Below, one piece after another: positions 8,537-21,412 of a DNA stretch of 64,000 nt (position 1 is its first letter; each line of letters begins with the position of its first letter). Origin of the DNA: Fundidesulfovibrio soli (GTDB lineage Bacteria; Desulfobacterota; Desulfovibrionia; Desulfovibrionales; Desulfovibrionaceae); contig NZ_JAKZKW010000006.1 of assembly GCF_022808695.1 (NCBI RefSeq), positions 62,001 through 126,000 of the forward strand. The letters run 5' to 3'. The translations under genes and the position numbers were made by a program. The notes beneath the pieces are model-generated. The model saw nothing but the letters and a program-made list of their open reading frames with translations. It had not been told where the DNA came from and searched no databases.

Positions 8537-8922
8537 CATTGCTTCGCTTTGGTCGCTGCCGCCGCAGCCTGCGCACGCCCTCCTGGTCATCATCAGGGCG
8601 CGAAACCTCATCCATTGGTCCAGATATTCGGTCCGTTCAGCCCGAAATATGCTCCATTGGGGCGGCCATATTTTGTAACATACTGTAATTGTTGTAAGCA
8701 ATACGCCGGTTGGCTGTTCAGGCCGCAGCAAAGCCTTGCGCTGCCTCGCCTGATGCCCTTTGGGACGCGGATGCCCACCATTCATCCTCTCTTGAAGCTG
8801 TTTGAAATTTATTTTGGCAAAATCTCGCAAGGGTGACTAATTTCGCTCCACGGGCCGCACCGCGTGCGGCATGCTTGCAACGGGCAGCGCACTCGCAGCC
8901 CTTAATCGAGGAGGACCGAAGC
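8537..8922 (+). promoter_or_regulatory. Upstream regulatory region of lutC, with direct and inverted repeats
   Basis: A 386-nt non-coding stretch. It contains a direct repeat TCCATTGG at 8611-8618 and 8653-8660 (42 nt, about four helical turns apart), an inverted pair ATATTCGG (8624-8631) and CCGAAATAT (8642-8650), and an AT-rich segment at ~8662-8703. The position directly between a LytTR regulator and lutC suggests these are regulator sites. The ribosome-binding site of lutC is GAGGAGG at 8908-8914. Confidence 0.45.
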
Positions 8923-9474
8923 ATGTTCGATCTGTTCAAAGCCAAGGCCGAAGCGGTCAGCGCCGAAGTGCACCGCTTCGCCACCAAAAAAGAGGGCCTG
9001 GATTTCATCCGTCAACTCATGGGCACGGAGGGCATCGCGGACGAGCCCCAGTCCTACGCGGTGTGGACGGACTGCCCCTTCCTGGAGGGTGTCGACCGCG
9101 ACGAGTTGGTGAAGGAGTTCCCTGGTCTGAAGTTCAACGTGACCCGCACCTTCGCCGAGCAGTCCAAGATCGGCATCACCCAGATGCACTGGGGCTTGGC
9201 CAACACGGGCTCCGTGTGCCAGAACTCCACCCCGGCCGAAGAGCGCCTGGCCTCCTCGCTGTCCTGGATCCACGTGGCCATCATCGGCACCGACCAGATC
9301 CTGCCGGACATGCCCGCTCTGCTCGAAAAGGTCGACCCCAAGGACTGCGCCTACCTGGCCATCATTTCCGGCCCCAGCCGCACGGCCGACATCGAACGCG
9401 TTCTGACCATCGGCGTGCATGGGCCGCAGCGGCTCGTGGTGGTCTGCATCGACGACCTGGGAGGGACCAACTAA
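8923..9474 (+). CDS. lutC: LutC-type lactate utilisation protein (LUD domain)
   Basis: A 183-residue cytoplasmic protein made of one LUD domain. Visible signatures are GITQMHWGLANTGSVC and AEERLASSLSWIHVAI, followed by the LAIISGPSRTADIE motif near the C-terminus, which is conserved in LutC/YkgG. The family takes part in oxidation of L-lactate to pyruvate together with the iron-sulfur proteins LutA and LutB. ATG at 8923 is chosen over an upstream in-frame ATG because GAGGAGG sits 8 nt before it. The stop overlaps the start of the next gene by one base (TAATG), a sign of translational coupling. Confidence 0.92.
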   Translation: MFDLFKAKAEAVSAEVHRFATKKEGLDFIRQLMGTEGIADEPQSYAVWTDCPFLEGVDRDELVKEFPGLKFNVTRTFAEQSKIGITQMHWGLANTGSVCQNSTPAEERLASSLSWIHVAIIGTDQILPDMPALLEKVDPKDCAYLAIISGPSRTADIERVLTIGVHGPQRLVVVCIDDLGGTN

Positions 9475-11603
9475 TGTCCACATTCAAAGATTCGGTCGAC
9501 AAGGCTCTCAATAATCCCAATCTGGGCGGCGCTCTGGGCCGCTTCTCAGAGGCGTACGCCGTCGCCCGCCTCAAGGCCTACGAGGGCATCGACATCGAAG
9601 CCCTGCGCAACCGCGTGGCCGCCATCAAGGGCTACGCCGCCGAGCATATGGAAGAGCTGGCCGAGCAGTTCACCAAGATGGCCACCGCTCGCGGGGCCAA
9701 GGTGTTCCGCGCCCGCAGCCCGCAGGAGGCCAAGGAGTACATCGCCAACCTCTGCCGCGAGAAGGGCGTCAAGAAGATCGTCAAATCCAAGTCCATGGCT
9801 TCGGAGGAGATTCACCTCAACGAGCACCTGCAGCAGCAGGGCCTGACCGTCAACGAGACGGACCTGGGCGAGTGGATCATCCAGCTGGCCGGGCAAAAAC
9901 CCTCGCACATGGTCATGCCCGCCATCCACATGACTCGCGACGAGGTGGCCGACCTGTTCAGCAAGGAGGTCCACGAGCGCCTGTCCAACGACATCCCCCG
10001 CCTGGTCAAGGTGGCCCGCAAGGAGCTGCGCTCCAAGTTCCTGGAAGCCGACATGGGCATCTCAGGCGGCAACATGGCCATCGCCGAGACCGGCACCATC
10101 GCCCTGGTCACCAACGAGGGCAACGCCCGCCTGACCACCTCCCTGCCCAAGATCCACGTGGCCCTGGTGGGCCTGGAGAAGCTGGTGCCCACCTGGGCCG
10201 ACGCCGCCCCCATCCTGGTTGCCCTGCCCAAGAGCGCCACCAGCCAGCTGCTCACCAGCTACGTGAGCCTGATCACCGGCCCCACGCCCAACGACGACGG
10301 CACCATGAAGGAGATGCACATCGTCCTCATGGACAACCGCCGCTCCGAGATGGCCGCCGACCCCGTGTTCAAGCAGGCCCTGCAGTGCATCCGCTGCGCC
10401 TCCTGCCTGAACGTGTGCCCCGTGTACCGCCTTGTGGGCGGCCACGTGTTCGGCCACATCTACACCGGCGGCATCGGCACCATCCTGACCGCCTGGTTCG
10501 ACGAACTCAAGAAGAGCGAGGACATCCAGGGCCTGTGCATTCAGTGCGGCAAGTGCAAGGAAGTCTGCCCCGGCAAGATCGACATCCCCGCGTTGATCCT
10601 GGAGATCCGGCGCAGGCTGGTGCAGGAGCAGGGCCAGACCGTCACCCAGAAGGCCATCTTCTCCGTGGTGAACAACCGTCACCTGTTCCACGGCATGCTG
10701 CGCGCGGCTTCCAAGGCTGGCAAGTTCATGGCCAAGGACGGCTTCATCCGCCATCTGCCCATGTTCCTCTCCGAACTGTCGGAGTTCCGCAGCCTGCCCG
10801 CCATCGCGGACAAGCCCTTCCGCGACGTGTTCGACACCATCAAGCAGCCCGTGCTGCCCGGCAAGGTGGCCTTCTACGCCGGCTGCCTCATCGACTTCGC
10901 CTACCCCGAGATGGGCGAGAAGCTGGTGAAAATCCTGAACAAGGCCGGCTACAACGTCACCTTCCCCAAGGGCCAGACCTGCTGCGGCGCTCCCGCCCGC
11001 TACAACGGCGCCTACGAGGTTGCCGCGGGCAACGCCACGGACAACATCAACGCCCTGCTCGAGAAGGACGTGGATTACGTCATCTCGGCCTGCCCCACCT
11101 GCACCTGCGCTCTCAAGCACGAGTTCATCGAGGTCTACGAGAACCTGGGACAGCGCGACAAGCTGCCCAAGGCCCGCCGGCTGGCCACCAAGACCATGGA
11201 CTTCTCCACCTTCGTCAAGCAGTTGGTGGACGAGGGCAAGCTGAGCTTCAAGGAAGGCGCCGAGTTGGGCAAGGTCACCTACCACGACTCCTGTCACCTC
11301 AAGCGCACCCTGCACGCCGAGAAGGAGCCGCGCCAGCTGCTGACCCAGGCGGGCTACGAGATCAACGAGATGTTCGAGTGCGACACCTGCTGCGGCATGG
11401 GCGGCTCCTACTCGATCAAGTTCCCTGAGATCTCCAAGCCGATCCTGACCCGCAAGCTCACCAACATCAAGGCCACCGATTGCAAGACCGTGGCCATGGA
11501 CTGCCCCGGCTGCGTCATGCAGATCCGCGGCGGCTTCGACAAGGAAGGCTCCAAGATCAAGGTGAAGCACACCTTGGAGCTGCTTGCCGACGCCCTGAAA
11601 TAG
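9474..11603 (+). CDS. lutB: Fused LutB-LutA-type lactate oxidation iron-sulfur protein
   Basis: A 709-residue protein joining two usually separate Lut subunits. Residues ~60-300 are a LUD domain (GISGGNMAIAETGTIALV). Then come two 4Fe-4S clusters, CIRCASCLNVCP (Cys305) and CIQCGKCKEVCP (Cys355). The C-terminal ~270 residues hold two CCG cysteine-rich repeats as in LutA, GlpC and HdrB: CCGAPA (~503) with CPTCTCALKHEF, and DSCHLKR with CDTCCGMGGSYSIK (~636). It probably passes electrons from lactate to the membrane pool or a redox carrier. The fusion order LutB then LutA is, as I recall, the usual form in Desulfovibrio. Strong codon bias toward G/C-ending codons and the terminator after it suggest high expression. 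Confidence 0.92.
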   Translation: MSTFKDSVDKALNNPNLGGALGRFSEAYAVARLKAYEGIDIEALRNRVAAIKGYAAEHMEELAEQFTKMATARGAKVFRARSPQEAKEYIANLCREKGVKKIVKSKSMASEEIHLNEHLQQQGLTVNETDLGEWIIQLAGQKPSHMVMPAIHMTRDEVADLFSKEVHERLSNDIPRLVKVARKELRSKFLEADMGISGGNMAIAETGTIALVTNEGNARLTTSLPKIHVALVGLEKLVPTWADAAPILVALPKSATSQLLTSYVSLITGPTPNDDGTMKEMHIVLMDNRRSEMAADPVFKQALQCIRCASCLNVCPVYRLVGGHVFGHIYTGGIGTILTAWFDELKKSEDIQGLCIQCGKCKEVCPGKIDIPALILEIRRRLVQEQGQTVTQKAIFSVVNNRHLFHGMLRAASKAGKFMAKDGFIRHLPMFLSELSEFRSLPAIADKPFRDVFDTIKQPVLPGKVAFYAGCLIDFAYPEMGEKLVKILNKAGYNVTFPKGQTCCGAPARYNGAYEVAAGNATDNINALLEKDVDYVISACPTCTCALKHEFIEVYENLGQRDKLPKARRLATKTMDFSTFVKQLVDEGKLSFKEGAELGKVTYHDSCHLKRTLHAEKEPRQLLTQAGYEINEMFECDTCCGMGGSYSIKFPEISKPILTRKLTNIKATDCKTVAMDCPGCVMQIRGGFDKEGSKIKVKHTLELLADALK

Positions 11604-11655
11604 TACGTTGTTCCGGGGGCGGCTTGGAGCCGCCTCCGGGTTCTCCCCGGTCGGG

Positions 11656-11697
11656 CGGCCCTTGCGCGGGAATGTTTCCCACGCAAGGGCCGTCTCT
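11656..11697 (+). terminator. Strong terminator of lutC-lutB
   Basis: CGGCCCTTGCG (11656-11666) pairs with CGCAAGGGCCG (11682-11692), and the stem continues inward with GGGAA/TTCCC around a 3-nt loop. TCTCTATT follows. It lies 52 nt after the stop codon. Confidence 0.85.
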
Positions 11698-11867
11698 ATT
11701 CACGCTTGGGTGCCGCCGGAGAGGCCCGTAGGAGGGCGTCAGTCCCGGCGCGCACCCCGTTTCGGTTTCAGGTTTTGGCCAGGCCGGGAAGAGGCCCGTT
11801 TCCATCCTCACAGCGCTCTGCACGGGACTCTCTCCACTGCAGGATCAGCCGGTCAGGAAGATTCCCA

Positions 11868-11909
11868 TTGACCGCCGTCTGTCGTCTGGATAGTTGTATG
11901 CGCAAGCAA
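11868..11909 (+). promoter_or_regulatory. marR promoter overlapped by a MarR-type operator
   Basis: TTGACC (11868-11873), 17 nt, TAGTTG (11891-11896). The palindrome-like TTGTATGCGCAAGCAA (11894-11909) overlaps the -10 box and the likely start of transcription. It matches 14 of 16 bases of a perfect palindrome at 12397-12412 before the next gene, which implies autorepression. Confidence 0.6.
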
Positions 11910-11919
11910 GTGAGGGCGC

Positions 11920-12348
11920 ATGGATTCAGACCGCCTTTTGAACAACTGCCTGTACTTCACGGCCAACACCCTGGCCCGAGCCATTACCCGGCTCGGGGAG
12001 GAGTGCTTCAAGCCGCTGGGGCTGTCGCCATCCCAGGCGTTCCTCATCATGCTGGCGCTGGAGAATCCCGGGATATCCTCCGGGGAGTTGGCGGGCTGCC
12101 TGAACCTGGCGCCATCCACGGTCACGCGGCTGGCGGACGCCCTGGTGGCCAGGGGGCTCATCGAGCGCCGCACGCAGGGCAAGAGCGCCAGCATCCACCC
12201 CACGGATCAGGCCAGGGAGTTGGCCCCGAAGATCGCGGCGGCCTGGAAGGGCCTGCACCGGGCCTACTCAGAGGTGCTTGGGGAACAGGGCGGTCAGGAG
12301 CTGACCCAGTCCATCCACAAGGCCGCGAAGAAGCTCGGAGAGCGGTGA
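11920..12348 (+). CDS. MarR-family transcriptional regulator
   Basis: A 142-residue winged-helix dimeric regulator. The recognition region ISSGELAGCLNLAPSTVTRL and wing-like segment LIERRTQGKSASIHPT are typical of MarR. It has no cysteine-based redox pair of the OhrR kind at a conserved position. GAGGG sits only 3 nt from the ATG, so translation initiation may be weak. The operator overlapping its own promoter and the matched site before the flavoredoxin-like gene suggest it controls both. The effector is unknown. Confidence 0.88.
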   Translation: MDSDRLLNNCLYFTANTLARAITRLGEECFKPLGLSPSQAFLIMLALENPGISSGELAGCLNLAPSTVTRLADALVARGLIERRTQGKSASIHPTDQARELAPKIAAAWKGLHRAYSEVLGEQGGQELTQSIHKAAKKLGER

Positions 12349-12396
12349 GATCATGCGGGAACATGAAAAGCCGCGTTATTTGTCGGGCCGTAAAAT

Positions 12397-12412
12397 TTGC
12401 TTGCGCAAGCAA
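12397..12412. promoter_or_regulatory. Perfect 16-bp palindrome, MarR operator of the flavoredoxin-like gene
   Basis: TTGCTTGCGCAAGCAA is a perfect inverted repeat. A -10-like TAAAAT lies immediately upstream (12391-12396). The gene starts at 12469. A 14/16 match lies in the marR promoter. Confidence 0.65.
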
Positions 12413-12468
12413 CTGTTGCCACACGGGAGCGCATTCCTTCAACACCTAGACCAGAACGGAGCAGGACG

Positions 12469-13047
12469 ATGAAACGCAAACTCGGTCCAGCCAACGCCAT
12501 GTACCCTTCGCTGACAACCATCGTGGGCACCGTGGTGGACGGGCGCCCCAACTTTCTGGCCATCGCCCATGTGGGCATCATGAATCACGGCCAGCCCCAG
12601 TACATCTCCATCGGGGTGAACCGGGCCCATTATTCCGTGCGGGGCATCCACGAGAACAAGACCTTCAGCGTGTGCATTCCCTCGGAGGACATGGTCAAGG
12701 AGACGGACTACGTGGGCATCGTCTCGGGCAAGAACACGGACAAGTCCACGCTGTTCGAAATCTTCAACGGCGAATTGCAGGGCGCGCCCATGATCGCCCA
12801 GTGCCCCGTGTGCATGGAGTGCAGGCTGGACCGGGTGGTGGATTTCAGGACACACGACGTTTTCGTGGGCGAGATCGTGGCCACCTATGCGGACGAGGCC
12901 GTGCTCAAGGAGGGCAAGATCGACATCGCGGCACTCAGGCCTCTGCTCTTCGACATGACCAGCGTGAAGTACTGGTCCCTAGGGGGGGAGGTCGCTCCGT
13001 GCTGGAAGGTCGGGAAGGAGCTCAAGCAGGGCGGAAGGAAATCCTGA
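12469..13047 (+). CDS. Flavoredoxin-like flavin reductase (FMN-binding split barrel)
   Basis: A 192-residue cytoplasmic protein of the flavin reductase-like family, which binds FMN and transfers electrons. The N-terminal half has the family pattern (PTTIVGTVVDG-type strand, NFLAIAHVGIMNH, YISIGVNRAHYS), then TFSVCIPS and DYVGIVSG. Cys-containing CPVCMEC (~108) is a possible redox or metal site. ATG at 12469 is preferred over an upstream frame-compatible codon because GGAGCAGG precedes it. Flavoredoxin of Desulfovibrio has been tied to thiosulfate reduction, but this member may serve another electron route. It is probably repressed by the adjacent MarR protein. Confidence 0.85.
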   Translation: MKRKLGPANAMYPSLTTIVGTVVDGRPNFLAIAHVGIMNHGQPQYISIGVNRAHYSVRGIHENKTFSVCIPSEDMVKETDYVGIVSGKNTDKSTLFEIFNGELQGAPMIAQCPVCMECRLDRVVDFRTHDVFVGEIVATYADEAVLKEGKIDIAALRPLLFDMTSVKYWSLGGEVAPCWKVGKELKQGGRKS

Positions 13048-13060
13048 AGGCAGGTGGAGG

Positions 13061-13099
13061 AAAAAATACCGGCGGGGGCTTCCGGATGCCCCCGCCGGT
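13061..13099 (-). terminator. Terminator of the small secreted protein gene
   Basis: ACCGGCGGGGGC (13068-13079) and GCCCCCGCCGGT (13088-13099) form a 12-bp stem with an 8-nt loop. On the minus strand it is followed by a T run (complement of 13061-13067). It may also slow plus-strand transcription from the convergent flavoredoxin-like gene. Confidence 0.85.
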
Positions 13100-13127
13100 G
13101 AAGAAATCGGCGCCGGAAGGCTGAACC

Positions 13128-13373
13128 CTATTTCTTCTTGGCCTTGGGGGCCTTCGCGGCAGCCTTGGCAGGCGCGGGGCCGGGGTAGTTCATAACCAGG
13201 CCGCCCATCTTCATGCACTCGTCCAGGGTGGCGGTCATGATCTTTTTGTCGCCCATGGTGCATTCCCACTTCTTGGCGGCTTCCTTTTTGGGGGCCTTCT
13301 TTCCGGCGGCCAGGGCGGCGCCGGCGGGCAGGGTCATGGCCATGACCAGGCAAGCAACAAGCAATTTCTTCAT
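13128..13373 (-). CDS. Small secreted lysine/alanine-rich protein of unknown function
   Basis: An 81-residue protein with a clear signal peptide (MKKLLVACLVMAMTLPAGAALA). The mature part is short: a lysine-rich stretch, a central WECTMGDKKIMTATLDECM segment with two cysteines, MNYPGPAP, and a KAAAKAPKAKKK tail. No family recognised. GAGGAGC lies ~9 nt before the ATG and a strong terminator follows, so this is a real single-gene unit. The very basic tails could bind polyanions, which is only a composition-based guess. Confidence 0.75.
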   Translation of the reverse strand: MKKLLVACLVMAMTLPAGAALAAGKKAPKKEAAKKWECTMGDKKIMTATLDECMKMGGLVMNYPGPAPAKAAAKAPKAKKK

Positions 13374-13526
13374 GAGAAAAGCTCCTCTCGAAAGGTTTTC
13401 AGTATTTTAGCGCATGAATCGGCCCACCTCAAGTGGTTTCATTAAATTCTGGTCATCTTTCAAATCGGAAAGGTTTGGTCCCTGAAATACAGCGAGCGCG
13501 CCTGCAAACCCGCTGTTGGAGCGCCT

Positions 13527-13889
13527 TCACGGATGGGAGAAGGGCTGGGGCCGCACGGTGTACGTCCCTTCCTTGGCTTTGAAGTAGGCCTCCAGGGCCT
13601 GCATGATGAGCACCTGCGCGGAGAAGCTCGTCTCCTTCGCCGGGGTTCGCAGGGAGGAGCCGACGAAGCGGATCAGTTCATCCTCTGAGAGGCTTTCCTG
13701 CTGGGCGTAGAGAGTGCCTTCGAAGCTGTCGTACACACCCAGGATATCGCCCCTGGCCGCGTTGTTCTTCGAGCATTCACCGGAATCCAGCTGCTCCAGG
13801 AGTTGCAGCGGGGTCACGAACTTGGCGCTGGCGGGAGTGGCGGCCAACAGCAGGCAGAGCAGGGCGCAGGCATACATCTTCACGGTCAT
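13527..13889 (-). CDS. Small secreted protein, weakly Rap1a/Tai-like
   Basis: A 120-residue exported protein. The signal peptide MYACALLCLLLAATPASA is at residues 5-22, and I take the start at the ATG at 13889 because the frame upstream is unlike coding sequence. The ATG at 13877 is an alternative. The mature part, LLEQLDSGECSKNNAARGD then LGVYDSFEGTLYAQQ and a helical C-terminus ending EALEAYFKAKEG, follows the general layout of Rap1a/Tai proteins (a short Cys-containing start, a GYxxG-like turn, long helices). That likeness is weak and no effector gene is near. Function unknown. Confidence 0.6.
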   Translation of the reverse strand: MTVKMYACALLCLLLAATPASAKFVTPLQLLEQLDSGECSKNNAARGDILGVYDSFEGTLYAQQESLSEDELIRFVGSSLRTPAKETSFSAQVLIMQALEAYFKAKEGTYTVRPQPFSHP

Positions 13890-14213
13890 CCCCCGGCGGC
13901 GTTTGCCGCTCTGTGATACTAGCGATAACTGAACGTGCCTGGAACAACCGGTTGAGGTGCATAAAAGAAGAGCGGGGGGAGAGGGCATTTCCCCCCGCTC
14001 GGTAGGACCGGCCGGTGTGTGGGCAGCGTGGATAGACTCGCGACGGGTAGGGCGGGGTTGTGGTGGGGCGATGCCACGAGTCTTGTTCCAGCCGGTCCCG
14101 GGGCGACAGCGTTGCGCTGTGCGGGGCATCCTGCCGGGATGGGCGGCAGGAATCTCGGGAAATATGCACCCCGGGCGGCCTTGCGGCCGCCCGGGGCGGA
14201 TTATGGGTGTGGG
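13890..14213. other. Non-coding gap with two strong hairpins
   Basis: A 324-nt stretch between the secreted protein gene and por. It holds the por terminator (14169-14196) and a second hairpin, GAGCGGGGGGA (13970-13980) with TCCCCCCGCTC (13990-14000). On the minus strand the second hairpin is followed by CTTCTTTTAT, so it reads as a back-up terminator. The 170 nt between them show no gene. Confidence 0.6.
14169..14196 (-). terminator. Terminator of the synthetase-DRTGG-por operon
   Basis: CCCCGGGCGGCC (14169-14180), loop TTGC, GGCCGCCCGGGG (14185-14196) is a perfect 12-bp stem 17 nt past the por stop. On the minus strand TGCATATTT follows. Confidence 0.8.
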
Positions 14214-18952
<4,739 letters not shown>

Positions 18953-18973
18953 GGTGTGTGGGTTCTCCGTTCG

Positions 18974-21070
18974 CTATTGTGGCAGAAGCATGAGCCGCGC
19001 GTCAGCGATGATCGCGCGCTCGTTGTTGACCAGCACCGGGCCGAGTTCGGCCTCGTAGATCTCGGGAAAATCCAGGGCCATCTGGGAGACGCGGATCACG
19101 ATGTCCTCCAGGGCCTCGATGTCGACAGGGGCCTGCCCGCGCACGCCCTTGAGCAGCATGTAGGAGTCGATCTCGCGGATGAGCTGCCGGGCGTCGTGCA
19201 TGGAGACGGGGGCGAGGCGGTAGCTCACGTCCCCCAGCACGTCGGTGTAGATGCCGGAGAGGCCGAAGCGCAGCAGGGGGCCGAAATTGTCGTCGCGCCT
19301 GAAGCCGATGGTCACCTCGACCATGTTGTCGGGGGCCTGGGCCTGCACCATGCAGCCGCTCACGTGGGCGTCGGGCCGGGTGATCTTCACGTGCCCGGTG
19401 ATGTCCAGGAAGGCCGAGCGCAGCTCCTCCGGGGTGGAGACGCCCGTGGCGACGCCCCCGGCGTCGGCCTTGTGGGTTATCTGGGGCGAGGCCACCTTGC
19501 ACACCACAGGATAGCCGATCTTCGCGGCCGCGGCCAGGGCCTCGTCGGAAGTTCTGGCCAGGATGGCGTCGGCGGCGGGGAGGTCGTAGGCCCTGAGCAC
19601 TTCCTGGGCCAGTTCCTCGGGGATCTCGGTCATGCCCTGGGCGCGCACGTCCTTGATGACGCGGCGGACGATGTCCTTGCGGCCTTCCACGCTGGCCATC
19701 ACCGGGGAGGGGCGGCTCTTGCGCAGGCCGTAGCGGTACATGGCCTCCAGGCTGCGCACGGCCTGCTCCGGGAAGGTGTAGCAGGGGATCTTGGCCTCCT
19801 TGAGGATGGCCACCCCCTCCTCCATGCGGGACTTGCCCATGAAGCAGCACATCACGGGCTTGAGGGTGCCGTCGGCGGCCTTGACCACGGCCTTGGCCAT
19901 CTTGGCGGCGTCTGTGAAGGCAGTGGGCGCGATGAGCACCAGCAGCGAGTCCACCAGGGGGTCGGCCAGCAGGGCGGCGACGCTCTTGCGCAGACGGGAG
20001 TCGTCGGCGTCGGCCAGGAGGTCCACGGGGTTGTAGATGCCCGCCGTGGTGGGCAGGCTCTTCTTGAGCGCCTCCACGGTGCCCGCGGAAAGCTGGGCCA
20101 TGGCCAGGTGGGACTTCTCCGTGGCGTCGGCGGCCAGGATGGCGGGGCCGCCCGCGTTGGTGACGATGGCCAGCCTCGGCCCGGCGGGCAGGGGCTGTGT
20201 GGAGAAGGCCTGAGCCAGGTCGAACATTTCGGAGATGGTCCGGGCGCGCAGGATGCCGGTCTGGCGGAAGGCCGCCTCGTAGGCGTGCTCGGAGCCCACC
20301 ATGGACCCGGTGTGCGAGGACGCGGCCTTGGCCCCGGCTGCGGTGGTGCCTCCCTTGAGCACGATCACGGGCTTCTCCCGCGTGATCTTGCGGGCCATGC
20401 GCAGGAATGCCTCGCCGTGCTCGATGTTCTCGATGTAGCCCAGGACGACCTTGGTGTCCGGGTCCTGCGAGAGGGAGTAGAGCATGTGGGTTTCGTCCAC
20501 CACGGCCTTGTTGCCCAGGCTCACGAACTTGGAGAAACCCACGGATTCGCCGATGGCCCAGTCCATGATGGCGGAGCACAGCGCCCCGGACTGCGAGAAG
20601 AACGCGATGTCCCCGCGCTTGGGGAAGCCGGGGGCGAAGGAGGCGTTGAGCCCGTCCGCGGTGGAGAGCACGCCCAGGCAGTTGGGGCCGATGAGGGCGA
20701 TGTCGTTGTCGTGGCATATGCGGGCCACTTCGGCCTCGATCTTCCAGCCCTCGCGCCCGGATTCGCGGTATCCGGCGGAGACGACCACGGCGGCCCGCAG
20801 CCTGTGCGGGATCAGGGACTTGAGCACGCCGGGCACGGCGTCGCGCGGCACGGCCAGCACGGCCAGGTCCAGCGAGGGGGGCAGCTTGGAGATGTCGGTG
20901 ACGATGGTGTGGCCCAGGATGGTGCCGGGCTTGGGATTGACGGGGAAGAGCTCCCCCTTGAAGCCGGCCTCGATCATGTTCTTGAAGATGGTGTGGCCAA
21001 TCTTCCCGGGAGACCTGGATGCGCCGATGACGGCCACGGTTTTCGGGCTGAAAAGCGCGTCAAGGTGCAT
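18974..21070 (-). CDS. Acetate/acyl-CoA synthetase, ADP-forming (fused alpha-beta)
   Basis: A 698-residue enzyme of the NDP-forming acyl-CoA synthetase superfamily that turns acetyl-CoA (or another acyl-CoA), ADP and phosphate into acid, CoA and ATP. The N-terminal CoA-binding domain has VAVIGASRSPGKIG. The succinyl-CoA-synthetase-like domain contains SSHTGSMVG with the phospho-histidine (His253) and GPNCLGVL. The C-terminal ~220 residues are an ATP-grasp domain (GYPVVCKVASPQITHKAD). The fusion of alpha and beta parts is common in bacteria. ATG at 21070 is chosen because GTGGAG sits 7 nt upstream. A GTG at 21082 is in frame. With Por it would give substrate-level ATP from pyruvate. Acyl specificity is not readable. 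Confidence 0.9.
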   Translation of the reverse strand: MHLDALFSPKTVAVIGASRSPGKIGHTIFKNMIEAGFKGELFPVNPKPGTILGHTIVTDISKLPPSLDLAVLAVPRDAVPGVLKSLIPHRLRAAVVVSAGYRESGREGWKIEAEVARICHDNDIALIGPNCLGVLSTADGLNASFAPGFPKRGDIAFFSQSGALCSAIMDWAIGESVGFSKFVSLGNKAVVDETHMLYSLSQDPDTKVVLGYIENIEHGEAFLRMARKITREKPVIVLKGGTTAAGAKAASSHTGSMVGSEHAYEAAFRQTGILRARTISEMFDLAQAFSTQPLPAGPRLAIVTNAGGPAILAADATEKSHLAMAQLSAGTVEALKKSLPTTAGIYNPVDLLADADDSRLRKSVAALLADPLVDSLLVLIAPTAFTDAAKMAKAVVKAADGTLKPVMCCFMGKSRMEEGVAILKEAKIPCYTFPEQAVRSLEAMYRYGLRKSRPSPVMASVEGRKDIVRRVIKDVRAQGMTEIPEELAQEVLRAYDLPAADAILARTSDEALAAAAKIGYPVVCKVASPQITHKADAGGVATGVSTPEELRSAFLDITGHVKITRPDAHVSGCMVQAQAPDNMVEVTIGFRRDDNFGPLLRFGLSGIYTDVLGDVSYRLAPVSMHDARQLIREIDSYMLLKGVRGQAPVDIEALEDIVIRVSQMALDFPEIYEAELGPVLVNNERAIIADARLMLLPQ

Positions 21071-21412
21071 CCGTTTCTCCACAAGGCTGGGCGCGGCCCA
21101 GGAAAGTCCAGTTGGTTGGAAAAAAGCGGCCGCCTAGTCCCCCTGGCGGAACCGCTTCGGCTTATGGCCGAAAAAAACTAATACAACTTCCGTTCCATTG
21201 TACCTAAAGTCGTGATATCGGTAGCTTAAGGCGAAAAGCGGCTGTCCGGTCCACCGGAATGACGCTGTTTGTCCGGTTATTCGGACGGTCGCATGGGGAG
21301 AATCCGTCCGGTAGTTCGGACAGCGGCGGGCAGGCTGGCCGCATTCTATGCCCCAAGAGCGGGGGGGCGTCAATGACGCCGGGAATCAGCGCCAATGCTG
21401 GAAGGAGGAGGC
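21071..21412. promoter_or_regulatory. Divergent regulatory region with three GTCCGG palindromes
   Basis: The gap between the synthetase-por operon (minus) and the NADH dehydrogenase (plus). It has three related inverted repeats: TCCGG-TCCA-CCGGA (21245-21258), GTCCGGTTATTCGGAC (21271-21286) and GTCCGGTAGTTCGGAC (21306-21321), with centres 27 and 35 nt apart. On the minus strand a -10-like TACAAT is at 21202-21197 without a good -35, which would suit activator dependence. The regulator is not identifiable. Confidence 0.6.

Noticed and set aside
8813-8831. Sigma54-like TTGGCAAAATCTCGCAA before lutC
   Set aside because: The GG and GC elements are 9 nt apart, not 10, so sigma54 contact would be out of phase.
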